DNA from: Puccinia triticina | Taxonomy: Eukaryota; Basidiomycota; Pucciniomycetes; Pucciniales; Pucciniaceae | Direction of reading: 5' to 3' | DNA length: 64,000 nucleotides | Assembly: GCF_026914185.1 (NCBI RefSeq) | Contig: NC_070558.1 | Span: 1,240,001-1,304,000, forward strand | In this document: positions 42,261 through 53,565 of the stretch, one piece after another | Layout: the number at the start of each line of letters is the position of its first letter | How positions within the stretch are numbered: the first letter of the stretch is position 1 | Notes under the pieces: model-generated | The model's input: the letters and a program-made list of their open reading frames with translations, nothing else | What the model was told of the DNA's origin: nothing | Databases searched by the model: none | Translations under genes and position numbers: made by a program

Positions 42261-44334
42261 GATATTTTAGCTCCAGGGGAACAAGAGAATGAGGGGTTTT
42301 AGCTGCCCTGAAAGCTACAATGAGGTATTTTGGCTGGTGATTGACAGGTCACATGAGGTCATGATGTCATATGTCAAGGGAATTTAGCTAGTGAGAAATA
42401 GGAGGTGAGATGTTTTAGCCGGCCTGGCATGTCAAATGATGTCATCTGCAAGCTGAATGAGGGGTTTTTGCTATCTTGACACCTTCATGATGTCATCTGT
42501 CAACTGTCAGACTGCAGCCCCTATTACACTAGTCTGCATGCACCTGCATAAGACTGCATGACACTGCATGACATGTGCATAGCACAATGAAATGAGTGCA
42601 GCTGATGAGGTAAAGTATATGTAGAGGGTAGACAAGCTGTCAGGGTGGTCCATGTAACGGATTACATGTCCTGGGTAAGTGTGGTTCATGTAACGGATTA
42701 CATGACCTGAGTATGGTGTTTGTGTGTGTGTGAAACTGACTGATGGTGTCTTGAAGGGGTTGTAACTTGTGATCTAGAGGGGTGTAAGGTGTGTTGTCCA
42801 TGGTGTCCTGTGTAGTTTTGGCCGTAGAGTCCAGTGGTGCTGCCATATTGGTTGATTTGATAGTGTCCATATGAGAAAAAAGGAAATTTTGAAATGGGCT
42901 AGATGGGTAACCATAAAGCATACCACACCGTACCGTACCTACCCACCGTTGGCATTCAGGGCACAAGTGCCTTTGTTGGCACAGTCAGTGTGGAACTGTG
43001 CAAGGTGCACAGTGACTGCGCATTGAAGCTTGGGTTGATTCAAACCTTGAGTAAGGCTGGTGTAACACCACAAGCTTCCTCAGAGTTACTGCATGTCAAC
43101 TGCTCACAGTTGACACAGTTTTCTTGCAGTGTACATTCCCAAGCCCCAGTCTCTACAGGGAGCGTATGAATTTACATTTAGTATGAATTTACATGGCTGT
43201 TTTAAGCACCTCTGGGTTGGCTTTTGTGATCCAGCGCTTTCAAGATGGCATTGTGAGTGAGTTAGGAAGACTTGTGACGATATTAGACTGTTAGTGCATC
43301 AAAATTAGCCAAGATGCAGGGCTTACCAATTACCCAAAAATGTTTCCAAGGATCTTTGGAGGTGATGGAGCCACAGAAACATTTGAGGTGATTGGTGATT
43401 CTGGCAATTGCTCTCAGTCCCAAATCATGAATACTGTATCCTTGATTGGAGGCACTTTGCACCTCCAACTTTGGGACTTAGTTGATTTAAGTTAGAGTCA
43501 CTTGGGAGAAAACACAGGAGGAACTTCAGTTTATAAGAGTCACTTGGGAGCAAACACAGGAGGAACTTCAGTTTGGTGAATATTCCAGTGGAGCAAGAAG
43601 AAGTGAAAAAAGCCAAAACACAAATGATTCAAACTGCGTCAGTCTCCCTTCTGAGTTTGAAGGTAGCTGCCCCTCCAAAAGAGGGAATTTGAATTAAGTG
43701 GCATATTGTTTTGTGGAATCTGAGGACTGCTCTGACACATTTGGCTGGTGTAATAGACAGATATTTACATGATCATGTGATATTGAATTTATGTAATCTT
43801 GCTTCTTCTTGAATCTAGTGGTAGTGGTACTACTCAAGCATCTTGAAGCCGCCTCATCGGTGTTCCTGTAAGGATAACCATCAATGCCCCATGGTGGAAC
43901 TGGCATTGATGGATGCTGTTTGGATGCTTAACTATGCAGTTTTGCACTCATAGCTGCCAATTAGGGCAGCTTGTTGTTTTGAAATGTATGATGTGCTTGG
44001 GTGTGGTTACTCCCAAGGGTGGGGTGATGTCAGCCTTAGAGATACATCAAGTATCCAAAAGACTGCAATAAAATTTTAAATAATAATAATTAGTGAATTA
44101 TTATTGTAGAATCAGATTCCTCATCATAAATTAAGGGGGGTCACCCATTTAAATTAACCCTCTATCTCTACTCCTTCATGTACATATTGTATAAATAAGA
44201 ATTGGCCACAAAATGCACCCAAAAAAGGATTTCATACAAAAAATTAGTAAAATGAATAAAGTACATAAATTTGAATAACATTACTGAAAAGAGCTATGTT
44301 TCTCGTGTAAAATAACCTGTGAAACCATTATTTA
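42261..44334. other. intergenic, no gene recognised
   Basis: Includes a tandem pair of GTAACGGATTACATG units (about 42650-42700) whose CATGTAA/TTACATG halves are self-complementary. A direct pair near 43495-43580 repeats GTCACTTGGGAG...GGAGGAACTTCAGTTT. CACAGTGACTG repeats near 43010 resemble pieces at 45255-45290. Confidence 0.45.
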
Positions 44335-44762
44335 GCAAGGATGAAAGTGCTGTGCTTCAAAAAGCGCAGCTCAGCGTGAAGCACAGCGGTTTTGGTGGCC
44401 GCTGCGCTACTGCTTTTTGGGTCTGGCAAGAAGCGGGGACCCGCTACTTTCAGTGGTAGCGCAGCAGAACCATCGCTGCGCCACTGCTTTTTGCGCTGGC
44501 CACGTAGCGCTCCCCCGCTGCCAGCCAAAAAAGCGCAGCGCAGCTGCTTTGGTGGCCGCTGCGCGGCGCTGAAAGGAGCGGCCCCGCCCGCTGCGCTACC
44601 ACTTTTTGGGTGGGGGAAAAAGCAGGGGCCCACTATTTGCAGCGGTAGCGCAGAGGGACTGGCGCTGCGCTACCGCTTTTTGGGCTCACCACGCAGCGGT
44701 TCCCCGCTGCGCTGCGCTAAATGACCGCTTTTTTGTAGCGCAGCGCAGTGTTTCAGCCTTGC
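44335..44762. mobile_element. GC-rich inverted-repeat element made of GTAGCGCAGC units (candidate MITE)
   Basis: Ends GCAAGGATGAAA and TTTCAGCCTTGC are imperfect inverses. The inside alternates GCAGCGGTAGCGCAG-like blocks in both orientations. No target duplication is clear. Frames on both strands are compositional. Confidence 0.55.
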
Positions 44763-45311
44763 ATGTAGTCTTCTACTGAAGCTCTTTCACATGACAATTG
44801 GTTATAAACATGTCATGTGACAGAGTCAGGGAAATTAGACTATTTTAATACAAATACATTGCCCACAGCCAAGCTTTGTTCACGCCTACACCCCAGGATA
44901 ATCCCATGGGGAGAAAAGTACTTAGTGTTTGCGCCCACAGAAGTCCCCTCTATAAATAGAGGCCTATTTGGCCCACAGGAAAAGATCCCCAGACCATTGA
45001 TCATCACCCATAAACCGTAATTTTGCTGTGATTATTCTCCCAGGCTACTATTGTAGCCCCTTTTCCTTTTAAAACCACCTTTTGCACACAAAATCCGCTG
45101 GATTAAACCTTTAAAATCTCCAAAATCCCTTATTAGAATATTTTAAAGCCTTCACTGCAAGAAAAACTCTAGAAACTGCCAGCAGTTGACATGTGGCACA
45201 CTCCAGGGTAACTGCCATGGTAACTCCACATAATTACATCATGCCCTTTCATGCACAGTCACTGTGCACATTGCACAGTGACTGTGCATTCACCCTTAGT
45301 TCAAATAAACT
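44763..45311. other. 5' flank of the Copia remnant
   Basis: No gene. May hold eroded 5' parts of the Copia element. A TATAAATAGAGGCC box at about 44952 would suit an LTR promoter. Confidence 0.35.
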
Positions 45312-47346
45312 TTGAGAACCCAAGTCCCTATGTCAGGCAGCAATGACATTCATATTCTTGCCTCTAAAGGGAAGGTGACTAAACCTGATGAAGTCTTTAA
45401 AAAGCCGTTGGGAAAATCAACCAACTTTCAGTGGAGAAGTGAGGCCCTTAGCAAAGATGAACAGACACTGCTGTATTGTCATTGGGCTTTTGGCCATGCA
45501 AGCCTTCGACATACAAGCAGGCTGATAAAACTGGATCTAGGACACAGTCTGCCGGAGATTCTTCCCCCCAGGAAAATTCATTGCCCTGTGTGTGCAATTA
45601 GCAAGAGTACACAAGTTAACCCGCTGAGTTCTACCCTTAGGAAAGTTGAGCGCCTGGATGTCATGGCGGCTGACCTTATAGGTCCCTTTCAAGTTGATTC
45701 AATCAATGGAGGGAAGTATCTGCTGACCATGCGGGATGTAGCAACGGGCTACACAATTGTGAAAGTTTTGAAGCAGAAGTCCAAAGCAAATGTGCAAATC
45801 ATGAACACGATTGTAAGCCTGGAACAATGGTTCGGGAGGTATGGCGATCGTTTGACAAGGTTTTAGCGAGTCGAATAAGCAAGCGTATTAAGTTTGGCGA
45901 TCGCCGATGGAGATGAAGAAAAAGTTCAAAGGGAATCGTTAAGATTTGAGATGGATATCCGGATGATTAGGCCGGCGACTAATGGACTATGATTAGTAGA
46001 ACACTGCGGATAGGTAGTGATAAACAAAGAAAAAATAAGCGTCAAGGGCTCATAACCTGTAGTGGCACAGGCAGATAGAGTGACACTATGGTATTTTACA
46101 ACAACGTCACTCTCCCGGACTCAGTGTCCGGGTGAGGTGAATACCGTAACTGCGGCGAGTTGTTGAGTGCGTAGCCCCTTGGGCTACAACAGGCCAAAGG
46201 TTTCGAGCTGTTTCAGGAAGGGCTGGTGTTGGCAGTTTTGGAAGGCCATTGGGACAGTTTCTTGAAGGTGTCAACCCCTCTGCTGGTGGGTTACAACGCA
46301 ACGACGGACGTGGATGGTGTGCCGGAGGACTCTGGCCGGTACCACTTGGTGATAGGCTCTCTGAGCTATCTTGCGGTGGGGACGCGACCAGATATTTGCT
46401 TTGCAGTCAATTATCTGGCGCGTTTCACGGCCAAACCAGGGGCCACACACTGGAAAGGGGTAATACATCTCATTAATTATCTGGCCACAACTAAAGATCT
46501 CCGCTTGAGCTTGTTCCCGTCTGCTGATCGTCTTGAGCTCAAGTATTTTGCAGATGCGTCATGGGGAGGAGAGTTCCCTCGTTCCTCATATGGCTTACTA
46601 ATCACTTTATTGAACTGTCCTGTTCTTTGGGTCTCATGACGGCAGCAATCAGTGGCGTCGTCCACTTGTCATGCAGAATATATGGCGCTGGGGGTAGCCA
46701 CGCGCCAGACGCTCTGGGTGAGGCATTTACTGAAAGATGTTCTAAAAAAAGATGTGGGTCATCTGTTCTATTGAGGCATAGGCCGGGCATACTCTCATGC
46801 GCCATGCTGCGGACTTGGACCAATAGGGTTTGTACCTAGATGATGATACTGTAAACCCTATGTGTAGATGTAGTATTTCAACTGTTTATGTTTGCTGTTG
46901 TTTTCCTTCATCTCTTCATTGTTTACACTATTCATTCAACTCACTCAAACTCTCCACTCACTCGGTTATAGGTATGCTTCTCACTTCCACTATTGTTTTC
47001 ACGTTCTCACACCTTCTATGTCTTCATCTCAGGTGTGCCTCCACCGCTCCCGTGTTCGCTGCGTGTTCTCTTGCTCATCACAGCCTCTGTGCTGCTTCAG
47101 GTCTCTCCCTCTTTGCCCATTATGTTCTGCGATAACCAGTCGGCAATTAAGGTGTCGACAGATGACGCGTCAAACAAGAGAACGCGCCATACTGACCGCG
47201 ACTTCTACATCACAAATGAGTCCCTGTTTCAAAAGAAGACAACACTTCAATGGGTAGGTACGAAGGATCAGCTTGCGGATATATTTACCAAGTGCATGAC
47301 CCCCAATAACTTTTTCTCGTTAAGGAATAGAATCATGTCTGGCTAG
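45312..47346 (+). pseudogene. Ty1/Copia pol remnant (integrase, then RT/RNase H)
   Basis: 45312-45866 carries the GAG-pre-integrase zinc motif (HWAFGHASL...CPVCAISKS) and the start of the integrase core (MAADLIGPFQVDS, TMRDVATGYT). The rest of integrase and most of RT are missing and replaced by an inverted LTR piece. The frame resumes at about 46230-46790 with the RT end and RNase H (GTRPDICFAVNYLARF, YFADASWGGE, CHAEYMALGVATRQ), broken by TGA at 46637-46639. A pyrimidine-rich insert (about 46800-47100) separates this from the last block, FCDNQSAIKV...TKDQLADIFTK. The order of blocks defines Copia, and the element is dead. Confidence 0.9.
45867..46191 (-). repeat. inverted LTR fragment inside the Copia remnant
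   Basis: Read on the minus strand from 46191 it starts TGTTGTAGCCC and GGGCTACGCACTC, like the LTR at 47509. Its far end is uncertain. Confidence 0.6.
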
Positions 47347-47508
47347 TCAATATTTACACTCTGGATCCGTGTTACTCTTTCTGTTACTCTTTGGTCTCTG
47401 ATTACTCTAAATTTTTTTCTCTTCAATTGTTTTGTTCTTTCCTTAGTCTTTCTCTTTTCCTCTTGTTTTTACTTGTATGTAGTGCCGGGTCTGCGGCGAG
47501 AGGGGGGG

Positions 47509-47930
47509 TGTTGTAGCCCAATGGGGCTACGCACTCTGAGCCTCGCCGCAGTCGCGGTACCTGCCACATCCCGGACCACGTCCGGGCTGTGTGTGTGTTG
47601 ATTATGATTATTACCACCTGAGTCACTTCAGTGAGGATGTCGGGCTGCCGACAATCTGGGGCGTCGGTTCCCCGGCGGGTAACCTTCAACCGCGAGGGAA
47701 ATACCTGTCGGCAGTCTGACGGGTGCGGGAGTGGGCGGCTAACAGTCAGGCTGACAGTCAGCCCGGTGTGGGTCAAGCCAGCGACAGTCCACCCGGCATC
47801 AGACCGGCAGACGGGCGACGGATCGACCCAGGTCGAGCCACCGAGTGTCCTGCCGGCAACAGGCCGGCAGACCGGCGGTGGCTTGACCTAGCTAGGTCAG
47901 TCCGCCGTACATCTTGACCAAAAGGAGATC
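47509..47930 (+). repeat. 3' LTR start of the Copia remnant
   Basis: A polypurine tract AGAGGGGGG lies directly before TGTTGTAGCCCAATGGGGC. The right border is not determined. GC-rich CCGGCAGAC-type short repeats lie in 47630-47890. Confidence 0.55.
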
Positions 47931-48165
47931 AGCAGACTGACCCTCGCGAGAGCCTGACGACGGGCTGCCCTGTATTCACACGGTAGCCCGACGTGTGCCC
48001 CTTTGGCGTCGGGTTGTCGGTCCGAGGGAGCCGAAATCGCTCTTGGGGTGTACTTGAAAATGATGGCTTGATATGTGGTAAAATCTCCACATTCAGCAGC
48101 AAAGAGAAACTTGAGGCAAAAGCTCAAAAACCTTGACGGCCCCGCGCCTCGCAGGGTCGACAATG

Positions 48166-48166
<1 letters not shown>

Positions 48167-48201
<35 letters not shown>

Positions 48202-48244
48202 CATGCCTATGGCAAGGCCCCAGTTTACCGCTAGCCTAAAACGC
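48167..48244 (-). tRNA. tRNA or tRNA-like gene, isotype not assigned
   Basis: Minus strand, 78 nt. Acceptor strands GCGTTTT and ACAACGC pair at 6 of 7 positions. The T arm AGGGG-TTCGACT-CCCCT is perfect with a canonical B box, GGTTCGACTCC. An A-box-like TAGGCTAGCGG is present. The anticodon arm is not standard: GCCT/AGGC leaves a 6-nt loop TGCCAT. It could be a tRNA-derived repeat or a decayed gene. Confidence 0.5.
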
Positions 48245-48457
48245 TGGAACACAGACACAGGAATTTCATACAATTATCATGGTGCCTGAAAAGTGAGCAC
48301 TCGCCCAGCAGGCATGTTGACACTTCCATATGGCACTTGGTTATGACTTTGCTGTGGAACTCCCTGTGAAGTCAGAGACTTATCCAACCTAATTCTGAAT
48401 GTGGGTGAAAAATGAGGAAGTTAATATATATGTAACAAATATATGGATCCCATTTAA

Positions 48458-48680
48458 GGCCCTGTTTGGCAGCGTCATTATTACGCAATAAATAATTGGG
48501 GCATGCCCCTTTACATTATGTAAAACATCATTTTTGGGCCTGATCTTTTGGAAGTAAACTATCAAGCTTTATGACAGCTTACTTTCAAAAGCCTATCCTG
48601 AAAAAAATGTTTTTTACAATATGTAATGGTATTGCATTTTGAACATTACACTGCATAATATGACGCTGCCAAACAGGGCC
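48458..48680. mobile_element. 223-bp PIF/Harbinger-like MITE
   Basis: Ends GGCCCTGTTTGGCAGCGTCA and its inverse, with target duplication TAA (48455-48457, 48681-48683). The end is related to the element at 24273-24433. A lone end of the same kind (CTGCCAAACAGGGCC) is seen near 59827-59842. Confidence 0.9.
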
Positions 48681-48683
48681 TAA

Positions 48684-51061
48684 GTATTTATATAAAATAT
48701 CTTGGAGTTTATCAAAGTAGCAGAATCTGAGAATGGCTTGCTGTTCATTGAGATACATGAAAGATGACTAGAATTCAATGAAGTTTCTGCTTTGGTTTAG
48801 TGAACAAAAGTTCCAATCATAAAGTTGACAAATAGGTCCAACAGGTCTTGTACGTTGACAAGACTGTCGGAGTTAATTAAGAGACGCCAGAGGACCGCAT
48901 TGAGCATGCAAGGAGATTGTGGGGAAGCGTCGAAGGGACAAGGAAACAGAACAGGAGAGACTAATCACCTATTGAGGTGAGGAATGGCGACTGATGTGAG
49001 TGGGGAAAGACAAGAAAGGGAAATCCAGGCTCTATCTGGATGACTGTAGGTACAACAAGAAATGAAACCTAAACTCAGTATATACACAATCCCTTAGGTT
49101 TCCCCCTCTTTGGTCAGTGACCCCTAACGCAGATGTCCCTGTCCTGTCACATTAATTTCTGAAGTGCTGGCGCCTGGCAGTGGACCTCAAACTTAACACA
49201 AGTCCCTCCCTGTGCTCGCAGGAGGGACTTGTGCCTAATGTCCAACATTTGGCTTGAGGCTGCCCAGCCAAATGTTGAAAAAATCCTTCTAACCCCCATA
49301 TTACCGCATACCCCTCTGATTTTTCACAGCCTCCGGTACCATTAGAATCAGCTTTTGTTTCTACATAATATCATGTGTCCAAAACAACACCTACCACCAT
49401 CCACTGAAAAAAAAATGATGTAGAAATTCCACCTGGGAGCCTATCCGGCCTGATCTAAACCGGATAGCCAGTCCAGCCTAAACACATGAAATTAAGGTTT
49501 GTCATCATATGTCAAACCCTGTGGGACTCCTCGCTTATGCACTCAAGAGACCTGCCCATATTAATCCAATACTGGAAAAAACCGTGAGAGCGTGTCCTAC
49601 CTCAACCTTTGGATAATCCAATGGCTTCTTTGCATTGCTCAGGAATAGCCCTCACCAGGATGGCCACTGAGCGGCCAGTTTTTGATGGGTCTACTTGAAA
49701 AAATATGTACAGGACAGCTCAGATTGAGAGCTATAACCTGGCATATGGGGCTTTGAATTTCAAGTTGAGAGGGAGAGGAAATAGAGATGTAAATACAAAA
49801 TATGTGATGTTCTGCGCAAAACCCTGTCAGCCTCAGGCAAAGAATGTGACTTTAGTCCTAAACGTCTCCTTCGGAGACGCTTCGCGCCTCCTTGGAGAGG
49901 CTTAGTTAAGCTCGAGTGGACCTGCCCTCCAAGAGGGCCTTGAAAGGGGCGCAGGTACTGCGTTGATATTTATTTCCTCTTCCTGTGAACACTCCACGAT
50001 AAGAACAAAAGATCGTCACTTTGAGAAACCAGAAGAGAGCCCTGATGATGATGGGCTAAACATCGCCAGATGATGTAAAGAAGTTGGCCGGACTTGGGTC
50101 ATGTTTCCATCCTCCGTTTGAACTTAGCCATTCAAGCTCCAGACAATCCTTGTCCTCGAAAAATTTTGGAATCAATTCCGCCATGTCGGTTGCCAGGGCG
50201 TGCCTCTATAGTGGCAGCGCGCTGAATGAAACCTTTTGATATAATCAAGGTTTGACAGCTGATTTCAGCTGTCACAACGTTTGTCGGTGCTCAACTTGGC
50301 CGTGGCGCAAGGAGGAAAGCCGCGCCTCCGTCTGGAGGGGCTGGTTGAGCGTATACAACCGAAGTCCTAAGGACTCGTAGAGTTGGTCCTGTCTAGGACA
50401 GGAAAAGGCCCGACTTACCTAGTGAAACGAGGAGTCGGGTCGAGTGCGGAAATGATGAAACTAAGGAAAAGGTGGATCAAGAATAACCCCAATCGTTGTG
50501 TTCGGCGTAAGCGGTCGAATACAACAATAAAGTCGGGTGCGGTAACTGATCTGAGGGAACTTCCTTTGTGCAGAGGTCCCTTGTACTTTATACCCCAGCT
50601 GTAGCTGCCTGGCCTGTGGTCTACTGTTCATCAAACAGCTTGGTGTAGCAGGGCTACAAGAGTTTGAGTGACACGTGCCCATACTATGAGCGCGCTGCAC
50701 ACGCTAGGTACTTCCCACTCCGGCCTAGCGCAGGAGTTAGGGAAGCCGACGTATGTACGTCACGCGCAATAGGCGCGCAGTATCTGTCTTAGAGTATTTC
50801 CATTTCATAGTATGTTATGACACCATTTGTACGTGTTATGTCCTTACTGTTGAGATACTTACCCGGTCCGTGAATTTTACAAAACTTATTTCACAAGGCA
50901 TAACCCTTGTGAAAGGTATGCGTTGGGATTTTATGAGATGTATGGGGTAATATGTATTTTTCCGGGGCTTTCGGACTTCTCTTGGCCCTTGTAAATTATA
51001 CATTGTAATACATGCAATGTAAATATACTGTGTACAGAGGGCTTACGTAATATTACACTGG
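48684..51061. other. intergenic, possible left part of the recombinase element
   Basis: Contains short foldbacks such as AGTCCCTCC...GGAGGGACT (49201-49230) and GTCTCC-TTC-GGAGAC (49865). From about 50870 repeated TTCACAAGG / CCTTGTGAAA motifs appear, which also lie on the far side of the recombinase gene, and may be part of that element. No other gene is recognised. Confidence 0.45.
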
Positions 51062-52171
51062 ATGTTTCACAAACCTTGTGAAACCACCTTTGGAATTTCA
51101 TCATTTGAATCCAGAAATGTATTTTTACGGGATACAGGTTACCAGCCTTGTTTTACAATGCTGTATTCGCCTGGAAAACCAAACCAATTCACAAAGATAC
51201 ATGAATTTTACACGCCTCAACACCCCGATCACGTTGGATTTCCACCCACATATATGTATGTTGTTTTTCCTTCTCTGTTTGGCACACTACCCTTCGAGAC
51301 GTCGCTGCTCACATCCAATGTTGTTTTCTCCTCGGACGCCTTGTTCGGGCCGGAGGCGACCCTATCACTGCGATCAGCAAAGACAGTGGCTCCAGGCACC
51401 CCACAGTTCCTGATCCCGACAGAACAATTGAACATGTTTATGTCCCGTGGGGTGGCGGCTTTAAAACGTAGGTTGAAAGAGGTCGGGAACGCTAACACAT
51501 CTCTTTTTGGCTACAAAAAAGTCAACATACAACAACTTCTAACCCGACGCGATGTGAAGAACGCGCTTAACTCGGTTTTCTCGGTGGCCGGCTACCACGG
51601 CCTCCTGGGCCACAGTTTCTGGGCGGGAGGAGCCTCTTTTCGGCACGCTATGGGCATGAGCAAAGAATGTGTTTGTAGGCTGGGGTGTTGGTTGTTGAGC
51701 TGCTACAAGCTCTAGATTAAGATCTTTTCATATTATAGCAAGGATCTAAGGCGTACAGTTGTTCCGGAGAAGCAAGTACCGAAGGTAGTGATTTCGAATG
51801 ACACGGAGGTCGCCCCTGCTCCAACAAAGCTCAAGAAATCTCAAGCAATTGTGAGCCCTCCATCTGGAGCGGCTCAAGCGACCATTGGTGCTCCATCTGG
51901 AGCGGCCAAAGCGACTGTCGGCGCTCGCTCTGGAGCGGAAAAGCCAACTGATCTCAAACAAAAAGTGTTGGGCGAGTTGAAGATACAATTGAAAGTTGGG
52001 AAGACTAGCAATCAGCAACAGATTATTGAAGGGGAAAAGACCTTGGGCAAAGTCAAGAAGACTAAACAAAATATCATCAAGCCCAAATGCTCGGCCACCG
52101 ATCTAGCACCCGCAAAGCTACCCAAGGTTGAGTACCAACGGCAAGGCTTGAGATATGCTGTTTTACATTAG
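51062..52171 (+). pseudogene. tyrosine recombinase of a Crypton/DIRS-like element, inactivated
   Basis: The frame from 51062 shows the recombinase catalytic layout: Arg in LSLRSAKT, then the box GHSFWAGGASFRHAMG, then LGCWLLSCYKL with the nucleophile Tyr. In active relatives the box is HxxR and the tail is GRW. Here Arg is replaced by Trp and another Arg by Cys. A TAG at 51713-51715 interrupts the frame right after YKL, but it continues in the same frame (IKIFSYYSKDLRRT) to a Lys/Ala/Pro-rich tail ending at 52171. The tail has three GAxxAT repeats. The upstream N-terminal half is not recognisable. Confidence 0.75.
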
Positions 52172-52179
52172 ACTTTGGC

Positions 52180-52660
52180 TGTGTTCAAATTTTCATTGGG
52201 ATTTTTTTTGTCTTGTTTTCTGGTGGGAAATTATGCCTTGTAAATAGACATATGCCTCGTAAAAATCTCATCTTTCTCCCTCTGGTCAGAATTTTGCAAC
52301 CCTTGTGAATCCAAAAAAGGATCCCATGTAAGGGAAACCTTGCAAATTTGAATGTATTGTGACTCACATGCTTTTTTACATGGCTTTTTCTTTGCAAGGG
52401 AAACCCTTGTGAACAAATCGCTTGTAAAATTCTATTTGAGTCCGCCAAGCGGAAAATTGACAAGGTATCTTTCACAATGGTTATTTTACAAACTAGGAAA
52501 AAATGGAAGAACACTTGTAAAATTACAAAAAACCCGTGGCTTAATATGATTTTACATGGCATTGCTTTTACAAAGCATAAGCCTTGTAAAATAAGGGTTG
52601 CAAAATTCAACCCCCCCAATACTTACTCAACAGGGTTTCCATTTGATTTCCTCTCTCGTT
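52180..52660. repeat. CTTGTAAAAT-rich region beside the recombinase gene
   Basis: Many copies of CCTTGTRAA, TTTTACAAAG and related words in both orientations. The same words occur at 50870-51065, so the two stretches likely are the flanks of one element. Confidence 0.5.
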
Positions 52661-52910
52661 GTCGGCCCTTATAAAAGGGCCTCTCTTTCCCTCGTTGTTT
52701 TCATCATTCATCTTCATACAGACGAAATCTCAGACTTCTTACTGTTACATCCATTACCGCGTGTCGCGCCTACTACGCCGCAGACCCACATTCTTAGATC
52801 TGTAGCCTGCCCGTCTACATTGGGGAACATCCATCCCCTGGGAGCACAGAGGATGTGTGCTCACTCGAGGTCGGCAACCTGGGGATGAACATATCCTAGT
52901 CAGAAACAAA

Positions 52911-53104
52911 GCCTGACATGCCCTCAGCGCGTGTGCCGCTGTCCTTTTCAGCGGCCTGTGTATTGTCAGTCTCTGCGCAGTATGTACGCGCAGGCGGCTG
53001 ACACTAAGCCTGACATGCCCTCAGCGCGTGTGCCGCTGTCCTTTTCAGCGGCCTGTGTATTGTCAGTCTCTGCGCAGTATGTATGCGCAGGCGGCTGACA
53101 TCGG
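52911..53104 (+). repeat. two perfect tandem copies of a 97-bp unit
   Basis: GCCTGACATGCCCTCAGCGC starts each copy at 52911 and 53008. They differ at a single site seen (TACGCG/TATGCG). Inside are CTGTCC...GGC and GCGCAG...CTGCGC-type inverted pairs. Confidence 0.85.
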
Positions 53105-53565
53105 TTGAGCACACCGGATGGGGCGCCATTCCATCAGACGGCACGTTCTGTGAGTACTGATGTTCTCATTTTTTGAATCTTTCCGCTTCTCGGATATATC
53201 ATTGCCATCATCAGCAGCATGGTGACTGATCCATATTATTTGATTGTCCAGTTCGCCCGAGGGGAGCAGCACACTCACTGATACACTTTGTTGGCTGATC
53301 CTTGGCCTCAAGACCTGTTTTACCGACTCTTCCAGATGCAACTGGGAGTTCTTTTGGTTTGTTTGTTGACAGTTGTGAATCAGCTCATGTGAACATACCA
53401 AAACTCAGCCATGTTGCAGAATGAGTTAGATCCGAGGCCGTGATCCGGACAACAAAACAAGAGCTATGATTGGTTTCATTTGATCAGAAACTGAACAGAG
53501 TCCTCAAAACACCATCAGACTTCTATTCTTCAAGCCCATTCTAAATTTCACAAACTTTTTGAACA

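Noticed and set aside
44328..44724. Frames of about 100 codons on both strands
   Set aside because: Arise from the GC-rich GTAGCGCAGC inverted repeats.
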